Of a stretch of 64,000 nucleotides of DNA, positions 23,938 to 32,409 are shown in pieces (position 1 is the first letter of the stretch; every line of letters begins with the position of its first letter). The notes under the pieces were generated by a model, which ran no database searches, had not been told where the DNA came from, and saw nothing but the letters and a program-made list of their open reading frames with translations. Source of the DNA: Lachnospiraceae bacterium (GTDB lineage Bacteria > Bacillota > Clostridia > Lachnospirales > Lachnospiraceae); assembly GCA_017621815.1 (NCBI GenBank), contig JAGASK010000028.1, positions 1 to 64,000 on the forward strand, in the 5' to 3' direction. The position numbers and the translations under genes were made by a program.

Positions 23938-23979
23938 GGGCAGGAGGAATATGGCTGAGCAGCCATATTCCTCTTGCCC
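23938..23979 (+). terminator. 20-bp hairpin after nagA
   Basis: Positions 23938-23957 and 23960-23979 are complementary over 20 bp with one G-T pair and almost no loop. There is no T run afterwards, so it may protect the mRNA 3' end or terminate by another route. The remaining DNA up to 24088 has no other clear feature. Confidence 0.65.
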
Positions 23980-24088
23980 ATTTGCAGAGAAACAAAAGAG
24001 GCTGATGTCTTTAATGATTTACTTTACAGCAATTTTAGTGTATATTTATTAAAGTGAGCAGTAAAAGGCATAATAGAGAGGAACTCTC

Positions 24089-24415
24089 ATGACATGTAAA
24101 GATGTTGAGAAAATGATTCCGTTATTTCTCAGGGATGAGCTGGATACAGAGGATTTACGGGAATTTATGGAACACATGGATAAATGTGAAGAATGTAAAG
24201 AAGAGCTTTCTATTCAGTTTTTAGTTCTGGAGGGTCTGGCAAGACTGGAATCGGGTAGTGTTTTTGACCTTCAGAATGAATTGAAGTACAGAATGGAGGA
24301 AGCGGAACATACATTGAAAATGCGTGAAAGCATGCAGAATATTTTGTATGCAATGGAAGGGCTTGTAGTTGTTGCTGCCATTACGCTGATAGCGCTGCTT
24401 TTTGTCCTTTTTTAG
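24089..24415 (+). CDS. Zinc-finger (zf-HC2) membrane protein, anti-sigma-factor-like
   Basis: A 108-residue protein. Residues 1-45 carry a zf-HC2-type motif (Cys3, then H-x3-C-x2-C in EHMDKCEECKEEL), as in anti-sigma factors of the ZAS class. A helical linker and one C-terminal membrane helix (GLVVVAAITLIALLFVLF) follow, with no outer domain. No sigma factor gene is adjacent; polA begins 16 nt later. Its partner is unknown. Confidence 0.8.
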   Translation: MTCKDVEKMIPLFLRDELDTEDLREFMEHMDKCEECKEELSIQFLVLEGLARLESGSVFDLQNELKYRMEEAEHTLKMRESMQNILYAMEGLVVVAAITLIALLFVLF

Positions 24416-24431
24416 GGAAACAGGAGGTAAT

Positions 24432-27071
24432 ATGGGAAAACTTGTTTTGATAGACGGCCATAGCATATTGAACAGGGCATTTTACGGAGTGCCTGATCTT
24501 ACTAACAGTGCAGGGCTTCATACGAATGCGGTATATGGTTTCCTGAATATTTTGTTTAAGATTCTTGAAGAAGAAAAGCCGGATTATCTTACGGTTGCTT
24601 TTGATGTGCATGCGCCTACTTTCCGGCATGAAATTTATAAGGAATATAAAGGAACAAGAAAGCCCATGCCGGATGAACTGCGGGAACAGGTGCCTGTTAT
24701 GAAGGAAGTGCTGAACGCCATGGGAATTAAAATCATGGAGCAGGCAGGTCTTGAAGCGGATGATATTCTGGGAACTCTTGCAAAGCGTGCCGAGGCACAG
24801 GGACTTTCAGTTTCTCTTGTATCAGGTGACAGGGATTTGCTGCAGATTGCCACTGAGAAAATAAAAATCAGAATTCCCAAAACCAAAGGCGGCAAAACCG
24901 AAATTGAGGATTATTACGCGAAAGATGTGGAAGAAAAATATCAGGTAAATCCCATTCAGTTCATTGATTTAAAGGCTCTCATGGGTGATACTGCTGATAA
25001 CATACCCGGGGTGCCCAAAATCGGCGAAAAAACTGCCACACAGCTGATGGTGGAATATGGTTCTCTTGAAAATATTTATGTCCATGTAGAAGAAATCAGT
25101 AAAAAATCAATCAGGGAATCGCTGATTGAAAATAAAGAACTGGCGGATTTAAGCAAGGTGCTTGCGACCATCAATGTGGACAGCCCTATAGCTTTTGATT
25201 ATAAAGAAGCTGAAATGCATGATTTTTATACAGAAGATGCCTATAAGCTTTTTAAGAAACTGGAATTTAAGAATCTGCTTTCCAAATTTGAAAAGGGCGT
25301 TTCCAATGATGATATTACCAGAAACTTTTGCGTGATTACAGACCTGGCAGAAACTGAAAATTTATTTGGGAAGGCATTGTCGGAAAAAGAAGAAATCGGA
25401 TTTGAACTGATTGCAGATGATACGGGAGAAGGTCTGCTGGCTGTTTCTCTGGCATTTGCAGACAGATGCTGCTATTTTATAAAAAGTGAAGGACTTGTTA
25501 CGGCGGGATATCTTGCTGATAAGATGAAGCAGCTTGGACAGAAAGCAAGGCTTGTATGCGGTGATGTGAAACGTACTTACAGTTTTTTACAGTGCGACCG
25601 GACCGAACGTTTTTTTGATGTGATTTTGGGAGCTTATTTGCTGAATCCATTAAAAAATGATTATACCCTGGAGGATGTGGCAAATGAACATTTAGGGTTA
25701 ATGATACCTGAAAAGAAACAGCTTTTGGGGAAGGCATCATTTGAAAAGGCATTGGAAGAAAAGCCGAAAGAAATTGCGGAATATGCCTGCTTTCTTGCTT
25801 ATACGGCTTTAAATGCTGCCCCGGTAATCAGAAAGAAACTGGAAGAAGCAGGAATGCTTTCTTTGATGGATGATATAGAGATGCCTCTTACCTATGTTCT
25901 TTATGACATGGAAAAAGAAGGTGTCATGGTAAGACCCGAAGAGCTTAAGAAGTATGGAGATACTCTGTCAGGAAGAATTGAAGAGCTGGAACAGGAGATT
26001 TATCGGAAAGCCGGAACGGAGTTTAACATTAATTCTCCAAAGCAGCTTGGAGAAGTACTTTTTGAGAATCTGAAAATTCCCGGCGGTAAGAAAACAAAGA
26101 CGGGATATTCAACAGCGGCAGATGTTCTTGAAAAATTGTCGGCTGAATATCCGATAGTAGCGGATATCCTGGAATACAGGGGGCTTGCAAAATTGAAGTC
26201 CACATATGCGGACGGGCTGGCAGCTTATATTGATGAAGGAAACAGAATTCATTCAAATTTTAACCAGACCATTACGGCTACAGGAAGAATCAGCTCTACG
26301 GAGCCGAATTTACAGAATATTCCTATGCGTATGGAGCTGGGACGCCAAATCAGAAAGGTATTCGTGCCTAAAGAGGGATATCTTTTTACGGATGCGGATT
26401 ATTCGCAGATAGAGCTGCGTGTGCTTGCCCATATGTCAGGGGACAGGCAGCTGATTGAAGCTTATCAGATGGATGCGGATATTCACAGAATTACAGCTTC
26501 CAAGGTGTTTCATACGCCTTTTGAGGAAGTGACGGATTTACAGAGAAGAAATGCAAAGGCGGTTAATTTCGGAATTGTATATGGAATCAGTTCCTTTGGA
26601 CTCAGTCAGGATTTGAGCATTACCAAAAAGGAAGCGGCAGCTTATATTGACCAGTACTTTGAAACATATCCTGATGTTAAAAAGTTTCTTGACAGCATGG
26701 TAGCGGATGCAAAGACAAAGGGTTATGCCGTTACTATGTTCGGAAGGAGAAGGCCTGTTCCGGAATTATCGTCCAGCAATTTTATGCAGCGTTCTTTTGG
26801 TGAAAGGGTGGCCATGAACTCGCCTATCCAGGGAACGGCAGCGGATATTATTAAAATTGCCATGATTCGCGTGTGGAAGAGAATGAAGGAAGAAAATCTG
26901 TCCTCTAAATTAATTTTGCAGGTGCATGATGAACTGCTGATTGAAACAAAGGCAGAAGAGAAAGAACAGGTAAGGGCTATTTTGGAGGAAGAGATGAGGG
27001 GTGCTGCCAATCTGGCAGTAAGCCTTGAAATCGACCTTCATACAGGTGAAAACTGGTACGAGGCTAAGTAG
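24432..27071 (+). CDS. polA: DNA polymerase I
   Basis: An 879-residue family A polymerase for gap filling and Okazaki fragment processing. Residues 1 to about 290 form the 5'-nuclease domain (LVLIDGHSILNRAF, SGDRDLLQIA, GDTADNIPGV). The middle region keeps the 3'-5' exonuclease fold, but the DxE metal motif is not seen (FELIADDTG instead), so proofreading is probably absent, as in many Firmicutes. The polymerase domain has motif A (DADYSQIELRVLAH), motif B around RRNAKAVNFGIVYG and motif C (QVHDELL). GGAGG fits ATG 24432, so the longer frame from 24402 is not used. Confidence 0.97.
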   Translation: MGKLVLIDGHSILNRAFYGVPDLTNSAGLHTNAVYGFLNILFKILEEEKPDYLTVAFDVHAPTFRHEIYKEYKGTRKPMPDELREQVPVMKEVLNAMGIKIMEQAGLEADDILGTLAKRAEAQGLSVSLVSGDRDLLQIATEKIKIRIPKTKGGKTEIEDYYAKDVEEKYQVNPIQFIDLKALMGDTADNIPGVPKIGEKTATQLMVEYGSLENIYVHVEEISKKSIRESLIENKELADLSKVLATINVDSPIAFDYKEAEMHDFYTEDAYKLFKKLEFKNLLSKFEKGVSNDDITRNFCVITDLAETENLFGKALSEKEEIGFELIADDTGEGLLAVSLAFADRCCYFIKSEGLVTAGYLADKMKQLGQKARLVCGDVKRTYSFLQCDRTERFFDVILGAYLLNPLKNDYTLEDVANEHLGLMIPEKKQLLGKASFEKALEEKPKEIAEYACFLAYTALNAAPVIRKKLEEAGMLSLMDDIEMPLTYVLYDMEKEGVMVRPEELKKYGDTLSGRIEELEQEIYRKAGTEFNINSPKQLGEVLFENLKIPGGKKTKTGYSTAADVLEKLSAEYPIVADILEYRGLAKLKSTYADGLAAYIDEGNRIHSNFNQTITATGRISSTEPNLQNIPMRMELGRQIRKVFVPKEGYLFTDADYSQIELRVLAHMSGDRQLIEAYQMDADIHRITASKVFHTPFEEVTDLQRRNAKAVNFGIVYGISSFGLSQDLSITKKEAAAYIDQYFETYPDVKKFLDSMVADAKTKGYAVTMFGRRRPVPELSSSNFMQRSFGERVAMNSPIQGTAADIIKIAMIRVWKRMKEENLSSKLILQVHDELLIETKAEEKEQVRAILEEEMRGAANLAVSLEIDLHTGENWYEAK

Positions 27072-27105
27072 AGAAGCCGGCATACAATATGGTTAGGTGT
27101 GAGTG

Positions 27106-27711
27106 ATGAAAGTAATTGGAATTACCGGCGGAATCGGCGCCGGAAAAACGGCGGTGCTGTCTTATATATCGCAAAAGTATAACTGCCGGATTGTTCTGGC
27201 GGATGAGGCAGCCCATATGGTTAAGGAGCCGGGGCAGAACTGTTATAACAGTCTTGTTAAGCTCCTTGGGAAAGATGTTTTGAAGGAAGACCAAACCATT
27301 GATAAGCAAAAAATGGCTGAAAAAATTTTTACATCTCCTTTCCTTCTTGAACAGGTAAACAATATTATTCATCCGGCTGTAAAAAAGCTGATTTTAAATA
27401 TCATTGAAGAAGAGAGAATAAGTCAGGTTCATGATTTCCTTTTTATAGAAGCGGCTCTTTTAATTGAAGGCGGATATTTGGAAATCGTGGATGAATTGTG
27501 GTATATTTATGCCAAAGAAGAAGTCCGCAGAAGAAGGCTTAAGGAGATAAGAGGCTATTCGGATGAAAAAATAGATTCCATTATGGAAAAGCAGCTGAAA
27601 GAGGACGAATTCAGAAGATATTGCAGGGTAGTAATAGATAATAGCGGTGTATTATCGGATGCTTATTGTCAAATTGATGAAAAGTTGGGGGAATATCTGT
27701 GGCAGAGTTAA
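27106..27711 (+). CDS. coaE: Dephospho-CoA kinase
   Basis: About 201 residues. Performs the last step of coenzyme A synthesis. The P-loop is GGIGAGKT near the N-terminus; the substrate segment LADEAAHMV and the later LFIEAALLIEGG and RRRRLKEIRG segments fit the family. AGGTG at 27094-27098 favours ATG 27106 over GTG 27103. The 3' end overlaps the next gene by 13 nt. Confidence 0.94.
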   Translation: MKVIGITGGIGAGKTAVLSYISQKYNCRIVLADEAAHMVKEPGQNCYNSLVKLLGKDVLKEDQTIDKQKMAEKIFTSPFLLEQVNNIIHPAVKKLILNIIEEERISQVHDFLFIEAALLIEGGYLEIVDELWYIYAKEEVRRRRLKEIRGYSDEKIDSIMEKQLKEDEFRRYCRVVIDNSGVLSDAYCQIDEKLGEYLWQS

Positions 27712-29756
27712 GTAAGTATACAGGACAACTGGTATTTGGACTGGACATTGGAACCAGAAGTATTGTGGGCACAGTGGGCTACAAGGAAGGAAACCGTTTT
27801 GTGGTAGCAGCACAGAGAGTGAAGGAACACGAAACCCGCGCCATGCTGGACGGACAAATTCATGACATTCAGAAGGTAGGGGAAACCATTCAGGATGTAA
27901 AACAGCAGCTGGAGGAAGCTTTGGGAAGAAAGCTGACAGAGGTTTGTATTGCAGCGGCAGGGCGTGTGCTTAAAACGGTAACTACCCATGTGGAATATCC
28001 TTATGGTGCCGACAGGGAAATCGGACAGGAGGATGTTTATGCCCTTGTATCCGCCGGAGTGGAAAAGGCTTATGAAGAATTTCTTGAAAACCAGCAGGAT
28101 GAGGATATGAAATTCTACTGCGTGGGACATTCCGTGGTAAGATATTATTTAAACGGTTATCCTATGGGAAATCTGGAAGGGCATAAAGCACGAACAATCG
28201 GTGTGGATTTGATTGCAACTTTTCTTCCCGAAGATGTGGTGGACGGATTATACAAAGCTGTGGAGATAGCAGGACTCAGTGTTGCCAATATGACGCTGGA
28301 GCCCATAGCTGCCATTCAGGTAGCCATTCCTGAGCGTTTCCGTATGCTGAATATTGCACTAATTGATGTGGGAGCGGGAACAAGCGATATTTCCATTACA
28401 AATGACGGATGTATTATTGCCTATGGCATGATTCCCATAGCAGGTGATGCTTTGACAGAGGCAATCGCAAGGCACTGTCTGGTAGACTTTGCAATGGCGG
28501 AAAAAATCAAGCGCGATGCGGGGGAAATGGAGACAGTTACATATGAAGACATTATGTTTTTGCCACAGACCATTGCAAGCAGTGAAGTATTGGCGGTGAC
28601 AGAGCCTATTGTATCGGATATGGCAAAGCAGGTTTCCGATAAAATTAAAGAGTTAAACGGCGGAAAGTCAGTCAGCGCTGTGTTTGTGGTAGGGGGCGGA
28701 GGCAAAATTCCGGGATATACCGAAGCAATTTCAAGAGAGCTGGGCATTGTAAAAGAGCGTGTGGCGCTGCGGGGCGAAGAAGTGATGCAGCAGATTGTCT
28801 TTGAGGAGGATATTAAGAAGGACAGCCTGCTGGTAACGCCTGTAGGCATTTGCCTGAATTTTTATGAACAAAGCAATAACTTTATTTTTGTTAATTTCAA
28901 TGAACGGAAAGTTAAAATATATGACAATAACAGGCTGACAGTAGCGGATGCTGCCATGCAGGCGGGATTCCCCAATGACGGACTGTTTCCGAAGAGAGGA
29001 AAGGCATTGAATTTTACGGTTAACGGAAAGAGCCGTATGGTCAGGGGAGAAACGGGAGAAGCTGCAGTCATTACCGTTAATGGAAAGCCTGCTGATATTA
29101 ATATGCCGATTCACGCTAATGATATTATCAGGGTTGCGCATTCCACGGCAGGGAAGGAAGCGTCCCTTACGATAGGAGAACTTCCGGAGTCTAAGGACAG
29201 CATATTGGTTATTGTAAATGATAAGAAGGTGGAAATGCCTAAATTCGCAAGTGTAAACGGAACCCTTCAGTCAGGCTACTATGAAATCAGGGAAAATGAT
29301 GCCGTAGAAATGCTGAATTATTATACGGTAAAGCAGCTTACGGAGTTTATGGATGTAATTTTGGATCCCCATATGAATATTTATGTTAATAATAAGCTGG
29401 CAGATATGGATACTCCTGTTTATGAGAATTTTTCTGTTATCTGGACCCTGGGGCAAACAGATTTTGAATCAGAAAAAAATCAGTCTCCGGAGGATGCGGC
29501 TGATGAAGCATCTGCTGAAAATATGGCAGAGCCTGTAAGTAATTCAGGAGAAATAGCAGTTCTTGTGAACAAAGTTCCGGTGAAGCTTCAGGGGAAAAAG
29601 GAATATATTTTTGTTGATGTTTTTGATGAGATAGATTTTGATTTATCAAGGCCCAGGGGCAAAGGAATTGTTACCAGTTTAAACGGCCGTCCGGCACAGT
29701 ATATGGAACCCATTCATAACGGAGATGTGATTGAAATATACTGGCAGGAGCAATAA
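27699..29756 (+). CDS. FtsA-like ATPase with C-terminal beta-grasp-like repeats
   Basis: A 685-residue protein. Residues about 10-390 form an actin-like FtsA/PilM ATPase core: FGLDIGTRSIVG (phosphate 1), ALIDVGAGTSDISI (phosphate 2) and FVVGGGGKIPG (adenosine loop). The remaining 290 or so residues are unlike FtsA and hold repeated modules of the type VNGKPADINMPIHANDIIRV and LNGRPAQYMEPIHNGDVIEI, which resemble beta-grasp (ThiS/SLBB-like) units. The start is GTG 27699 with GGGGGA at 27687-27692. It is probably a cell-division or envelope-linked paralogue of FtsA. The role is unproven. Confidence 0.8.
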   Translation: MAELSKYTGQLVFGLDIGTRSIVGTVGYKEGNRFVVAAQRVKEHETRAMLDGQIHDIQKVGETIQDVKQQLEEALGRKLTEVCIAAAGRVLKTVTTHVEYPYGADREIGQEDVYALVSAGVEKAYEEFLENQQDEDMKFYCVGHSVVRYYLNGYPMGNLEGHKARTIGVDLIATFLPEDVVDGLYKAVEIAGLSVANMTLEPIAAIQVAIPERFRMLNIALIDVGAGTSDISITNDGCIIAYGMIPIAGDALTEAIARHCLVDFAMAEKIKRDAGEMETVTYEDIMFLPQTIASSEVLAVTEPIVSDMAKQVSDKIKELNGGKSVSAVFVVGGGGKIPGYTEAISRELGIVKERVALRGEEVMQQIVFEEDIKKDSLLVTPVGICLNFYEQSNNFIFVNFNERKVKIYDNNRLTVADAAMQAGFPNDGLFPKRGKALNFTVNGKSRMVRGETGEAAVITVNGKPADINMPIHANDIIRVAHSTAGKEASLTIGELPESKDSILVIVNDKKVEMPKFASVNGTLQSGYYEIRENDAVEMLNYYTVKQLTEFMDVILDPHMNIYVNNKLADMDTPVYENFSVIWTLGQTDFESEKNQSPEDAADEASAENMAEPVSNSGEIAVLVNKVPVKLQGKKEYIFVDVFDEIDFDLSRPRGKGIVTSLNGRPAQYMEPIHNGDVIEIYWQEQ

Positions 29757-29772
29757 TACAGCGAGGTGTACC

Positions 29773-30573
29773 ATGAGATTATGCAGCATTGCCAGCGGAA
29801 GCAGCGGCAATTGTATTTATGCAGGTTCGGATTCCACTCATATTCTTGTGGATGTTGGAATCAGCGGAAAAAGAACGGAAGAGGGTTTAAATGCCCTGGA
29901 TTTATCCATGAGAGATATAGACGGTATTTTTATAACTCATGAGCATACAGACCATATTGCAGGCCTTGGGGTGCTTGCAAGAAAATATGAAACGCCTGTA
30001 TATGCCACAAAGGGAACCATAGAGGCTATTCGGAATACTTCTTCAGTGGGGATGATACCGGAGGAATTGTTTCACCCGATACAGGCAGATGAAAAAATAA
30101 TTATTAAGGACCTTATCTGTAATCCCATGCGTATTTCCCATGATGCGGCGGAACCGGTGGCTTACCGTATTACTCATGGAAGAAAAAGAATCGGCATTGT
30201 AACGGATCTCGGCAATTATAATGATTATACAGTAGAATCTCTGAGAGGGATGGATGCATTGCTGCTGGAAGCAAATCATGATGTGAATATGCTGCAGGTA
30301 GGGCCTTATCCGTACTATTTGAAACAGAGAATACTTGGGGATAAAGGACATTTATCCAATGAAAGAGCAGGACAGCTTTTATGCCGTCTTCTTCATGACA
30401 ACCTGCAGGCTGTAGTGCTGGGACACCTGAGTAAAGAAAATAATCTGCCTGAGCTTGCTTATGAAGCGGTGAGGGTGGAGGTTACCATGGCGGATACGGA
30501 ATATAAAATAAGTGATTTTCCCATGCAGGTAGCAAAAAGAAGTGAAATATCTCCTGTGATACATATTGCATAG
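29773..30573 (+). CDS. MBL-fold metallohydrolase, WalJ/YycJ-like
   Basis: About 266 residues. A metallo-beta-lactamase-fold hydrolase with the metal motif THEHTDHIAG and downstream ligands in the SHDAAEP and LEANHD segments. The N-terminus CSIASGSSGNCIYAG is typical of the WalJ/YycJ group, thought to act on nucleic acids. GAGGTG at 29763-29768 sets ATG 29773; the longer frame from 29731 overlaps the previous gene. No walRK genes are nearby. Confidence 0.88.
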   Translation: MRLCSIASGSSGNCIYAGSDSTHILVDVGISGKRTEEGLNALDLSMRDIDGIFITHEHTDHIAGLGVLARKYETPVYATKGTIEAIRNTSSVGMIPEELFHPIQADEKIIIKDLICNPMRISHDAAEPVAYRITHGRKRIGIVTDLGNYNDYTVESLRGMDALLLEANHDVNMLQVGPYPYYLKQRILGDKGHLSNERAGQLLCRLLHDNLQAVVLGHLSKENNLPELAYEAVRVEVTMADTEYKISDFPMQVAKRSEISPVIHIA

Positions 30574-30640
30574 AAGTTATGATTTGGTTATACTAAGCGG
30601 GAGATTTGGTTCATTTATTATAAAAGGAGGAAGGCTGAGG

Positions 30641-30673
30641 GTGAAAGACCTGATGCGGAAAGAAAATGAATAA
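30641..30673 (+). CDS. Ten-codon leader ORF coupled to the ACT-domain gene
   Basis: GTG 30641 to TAA 30673 encodes ten residues and sits behind a strong AGGAGG (30625-30630). The stop overlaps the next start (ATG 30666). That downstream start has no ribosome site of its own, so translation may be coupled through this mini-ORF. Seen in sequence; function inferred. Confidence 0.4.
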   Translation: MKDLMRKENE

Positions 30674-30938
30674 GACGATTATTACAGTAGTAGGAAAAGA
30701 CACGGTTGGCATTATTGCAAGGGTATGTACCTATCTTGCAGAGAATCAAATTAATATTGAAGATATTTCCCAGACTATCGTACAGGGGTATTTTAATATG
30801 ATGATGGTTGTGGATACGAATAAAGCTGTTAAGCATTTTGGAGAAATAGCAGATGAGCTTCAGGCGCTTGGGGAAGAAATCGGTGTTGTCATTAAGTGCC
30901 AGAAGGAAGAAATTTTTGATAAAATGCACAGAATTTAA
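30666..30938 (+). CDS. ACT domain-containing protein (UPF0237-like)
   Basis: A 90-residue single ACT domain with the typical start [28 protein letters not shown]. These small proteins are usually encoded with the DUF711/PFL-family gene, as here (11 nt gap). A ligand-sensing or regulatory role is likely but not known for this pair. Confidence 0.9.
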   Translation: MNKTIITVVGKDTVGIIARVCTYLAENQINIEDISQTIVQGYFNMMMVVDTNKAVKHFGEIADELQALGEEIGVVIKCQKEEIFDKMHRI

Positions 30939-30949
30939 GGAGTAGGGGC

Positions 30950-32314
30950 ATGATAAACTTATTTGAGGTAGTTGAAACCAATGAGATGATTACCAAAGAG
31001 AATCTGGATGTGAGAACGATTACATTAGGAATCAGTCTTCTTGACTGCATCGATTCCGATTTGGACAGGCTCAATGAAAAGATATATCATAAAATTTATG
31101 AAGCGGCAAAGAATCTTGTGAGTACCGGTGAAGAGATTTCAAGAGAGTTCGGTATTCCCATTGTAAATAAAAGAATTTCGGTAACTCCCATTGCACTGGT
31201 GGGCGGAGCTGCCTGTAAAACAGTTGAGGATTTTGCATCCATTGCAAAAACACTTGATAAGGTTGCACATGAGGTGGGCGTTAATTTTATCGGAGGATAT
31301 TCAGCCTTAGTAAGCAAGGGCATGACTCCGGCAGATGAGCTGTTAATCAGATCCATTCCGCTGGCGCTTTCTGTTACAGAAAGGGTATGCAGTTCCGTTA
31401 ATCTGGGTTCTACAAAAACAGGAATCAATATGGATGCAGTAAAGCTCATGGGTGAAATGATTAAGCAGACTGCAGAATACACAAAGGAACAGGATTCACT
31501 TGGCTGTGCCAAGCTGGTAGTATTCTGCAATGCACCGGATGATAATCCGTTTATGGCAGGTGCTTTTCACGGCGTTACGGAAGCGGATAAGATTATCAAT
31601 GTGGGGGTCAGCGGCCCCGGCGTTGTAAAAACAGCTTTAAGTAAAGTAAGAGGCGAAAACTTTGAGGTTCTTTGTGAGACTATTAAAAAGACAGCCTTTA
31701 AAGTAACACGTGTAGGCCAGCTTGTGGCACAGGAGGCATCGGAACGTCTTGGTGTTCCCTTCGGCATAGTGGATTTGTCCCTTGCTCCTACACCGGCTAT
31801 CGGTGACAGTGTTGCCGACATTCTCTGCGAAATCGGACTGGAGTATGCAGGTGCACCGGGAACCACGGCAGCTCTTGCCCTTTTAAATGACCAGGTGAAA
31901 AAGGGCGGTGTTATGGCTTCTTCTTATGTAGGCGGCCTAAGCGGCGCATTTATACCTGTCAGTGAGGACCAGGGCATGATTAATGCAGTGGAAGCAGGTG
32001 CGCTTACCCTTGAAAAACTGGAAGCAATGACGTGCGTATGTTCTGTGGGACTTGATATGATTGCGGTTCCGGGAGATACGAAAGCTTCTACCCTGTCAGG
32101 AATTATTGCGGATGAAATGGCAATAGGCATGGTGAATCAGAAGACAACTGCAGTCCGCATTATTCCCGTTATCGGAAAAGGCGTGGGGGAAACAGTGGAA
32201 TTCGGCGGTCTTTTGGGATATGCACCTATTATGCCGGTGAATCAGTTCTCCTGTGATAACTTTGTAAACAGGGGAGGCAGAATTCCGGCACCCATACACA
32301 GTTTTAAGAACTAA
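30950..32314 (+). CDS. PFL-family (DUF711/UPF0210) protein
   Basis: A 454-residue protein of the DUF711 family, which shares a fold with pyruvate formate-lyase-type proteins but has no established reaction. Recognised from the glycine-rich, conserved segments [22 protein letters not shown] and [14 protein letters not shown]. Length is typical. AAGGAG precedes ATG 30950. Confidence 0.9.
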   Translation: MINLFEVVETNEMITKENLDVRTITLGISLLDCIDSDLDRLNEKIYHKIYEAAKNLVSTGEEISREFGIPIVNKRISVTPIALVGGAACKTVEDFASIAKTLDKVAHEVGVNFIGGYSALVSKGMTPADELLIRSIPLALSVTERVCSSVNLGSTKTGINMDAVKLMGEMIKQTAEYTKEQDSLGCAKLVVFCNAPDDNPFMAGAFHGVTEADKIINVGVSGPGVVKTALSKVRGENFEVLCETIKKTAFKVTRVGQLVAQEASERLGVPFGIVDLSLAPTPAIGDSVADILCEIGLEYAGAPGTTAALALLNDQVKKGGVMASSYVGGLSGAFIPVSEDQGMINAVEAGALTLEKLEAMTCVCSVGLDMIAVPGDTKASTLSGIIADEMAIGMVNQKTTAVRIIPVIGKGVGETVEFGGLLGYAPIMPVNQFSCDNFVNRGGRIPAPIHSFKN

Positions 32315-32336
32315 GAAAAAATTAAGACAATTTGCG

Positions 32337-32365
32337 TTGTTTTGCCTCATGTACTGTGCTATAGT
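32337..32365 (+). promoter_or_regulatory. Promoter of the dual-SBP transport operon
   Basis: TTGTTT (32337-32342), 17-nt spacer, TATAGT (32360-32365), about 45 nt upstream of the first solute-binding protein gene. Confidence 0.6.
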
Positions 32366-32409
32366 TTGTAGGTAATAATAAACTGGGCACAATATATGAG
32401 GTGTTTTAA

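Noticed and set aside
24402-24431. Earlier in-frame start for polA
   Set aside because: It overlaps the zinc-finger gene end and lacks a ribosome site, while GGAGG fits ATG 24432 and the usual N-terminus begins there.
28421-29141. Long minus-strand open frames of 136-142 codons inside the FtsA-like gene
   Set aside because: Antisense to a well-supported gene, no ribosome sites, biased composition typical of shadow frames.
31096-31530. Minus-strand open frame of 144 codons within the PFL-family gene
   Set aside because: Antisense shadow of a conserved coding sequence with no supporting signals.
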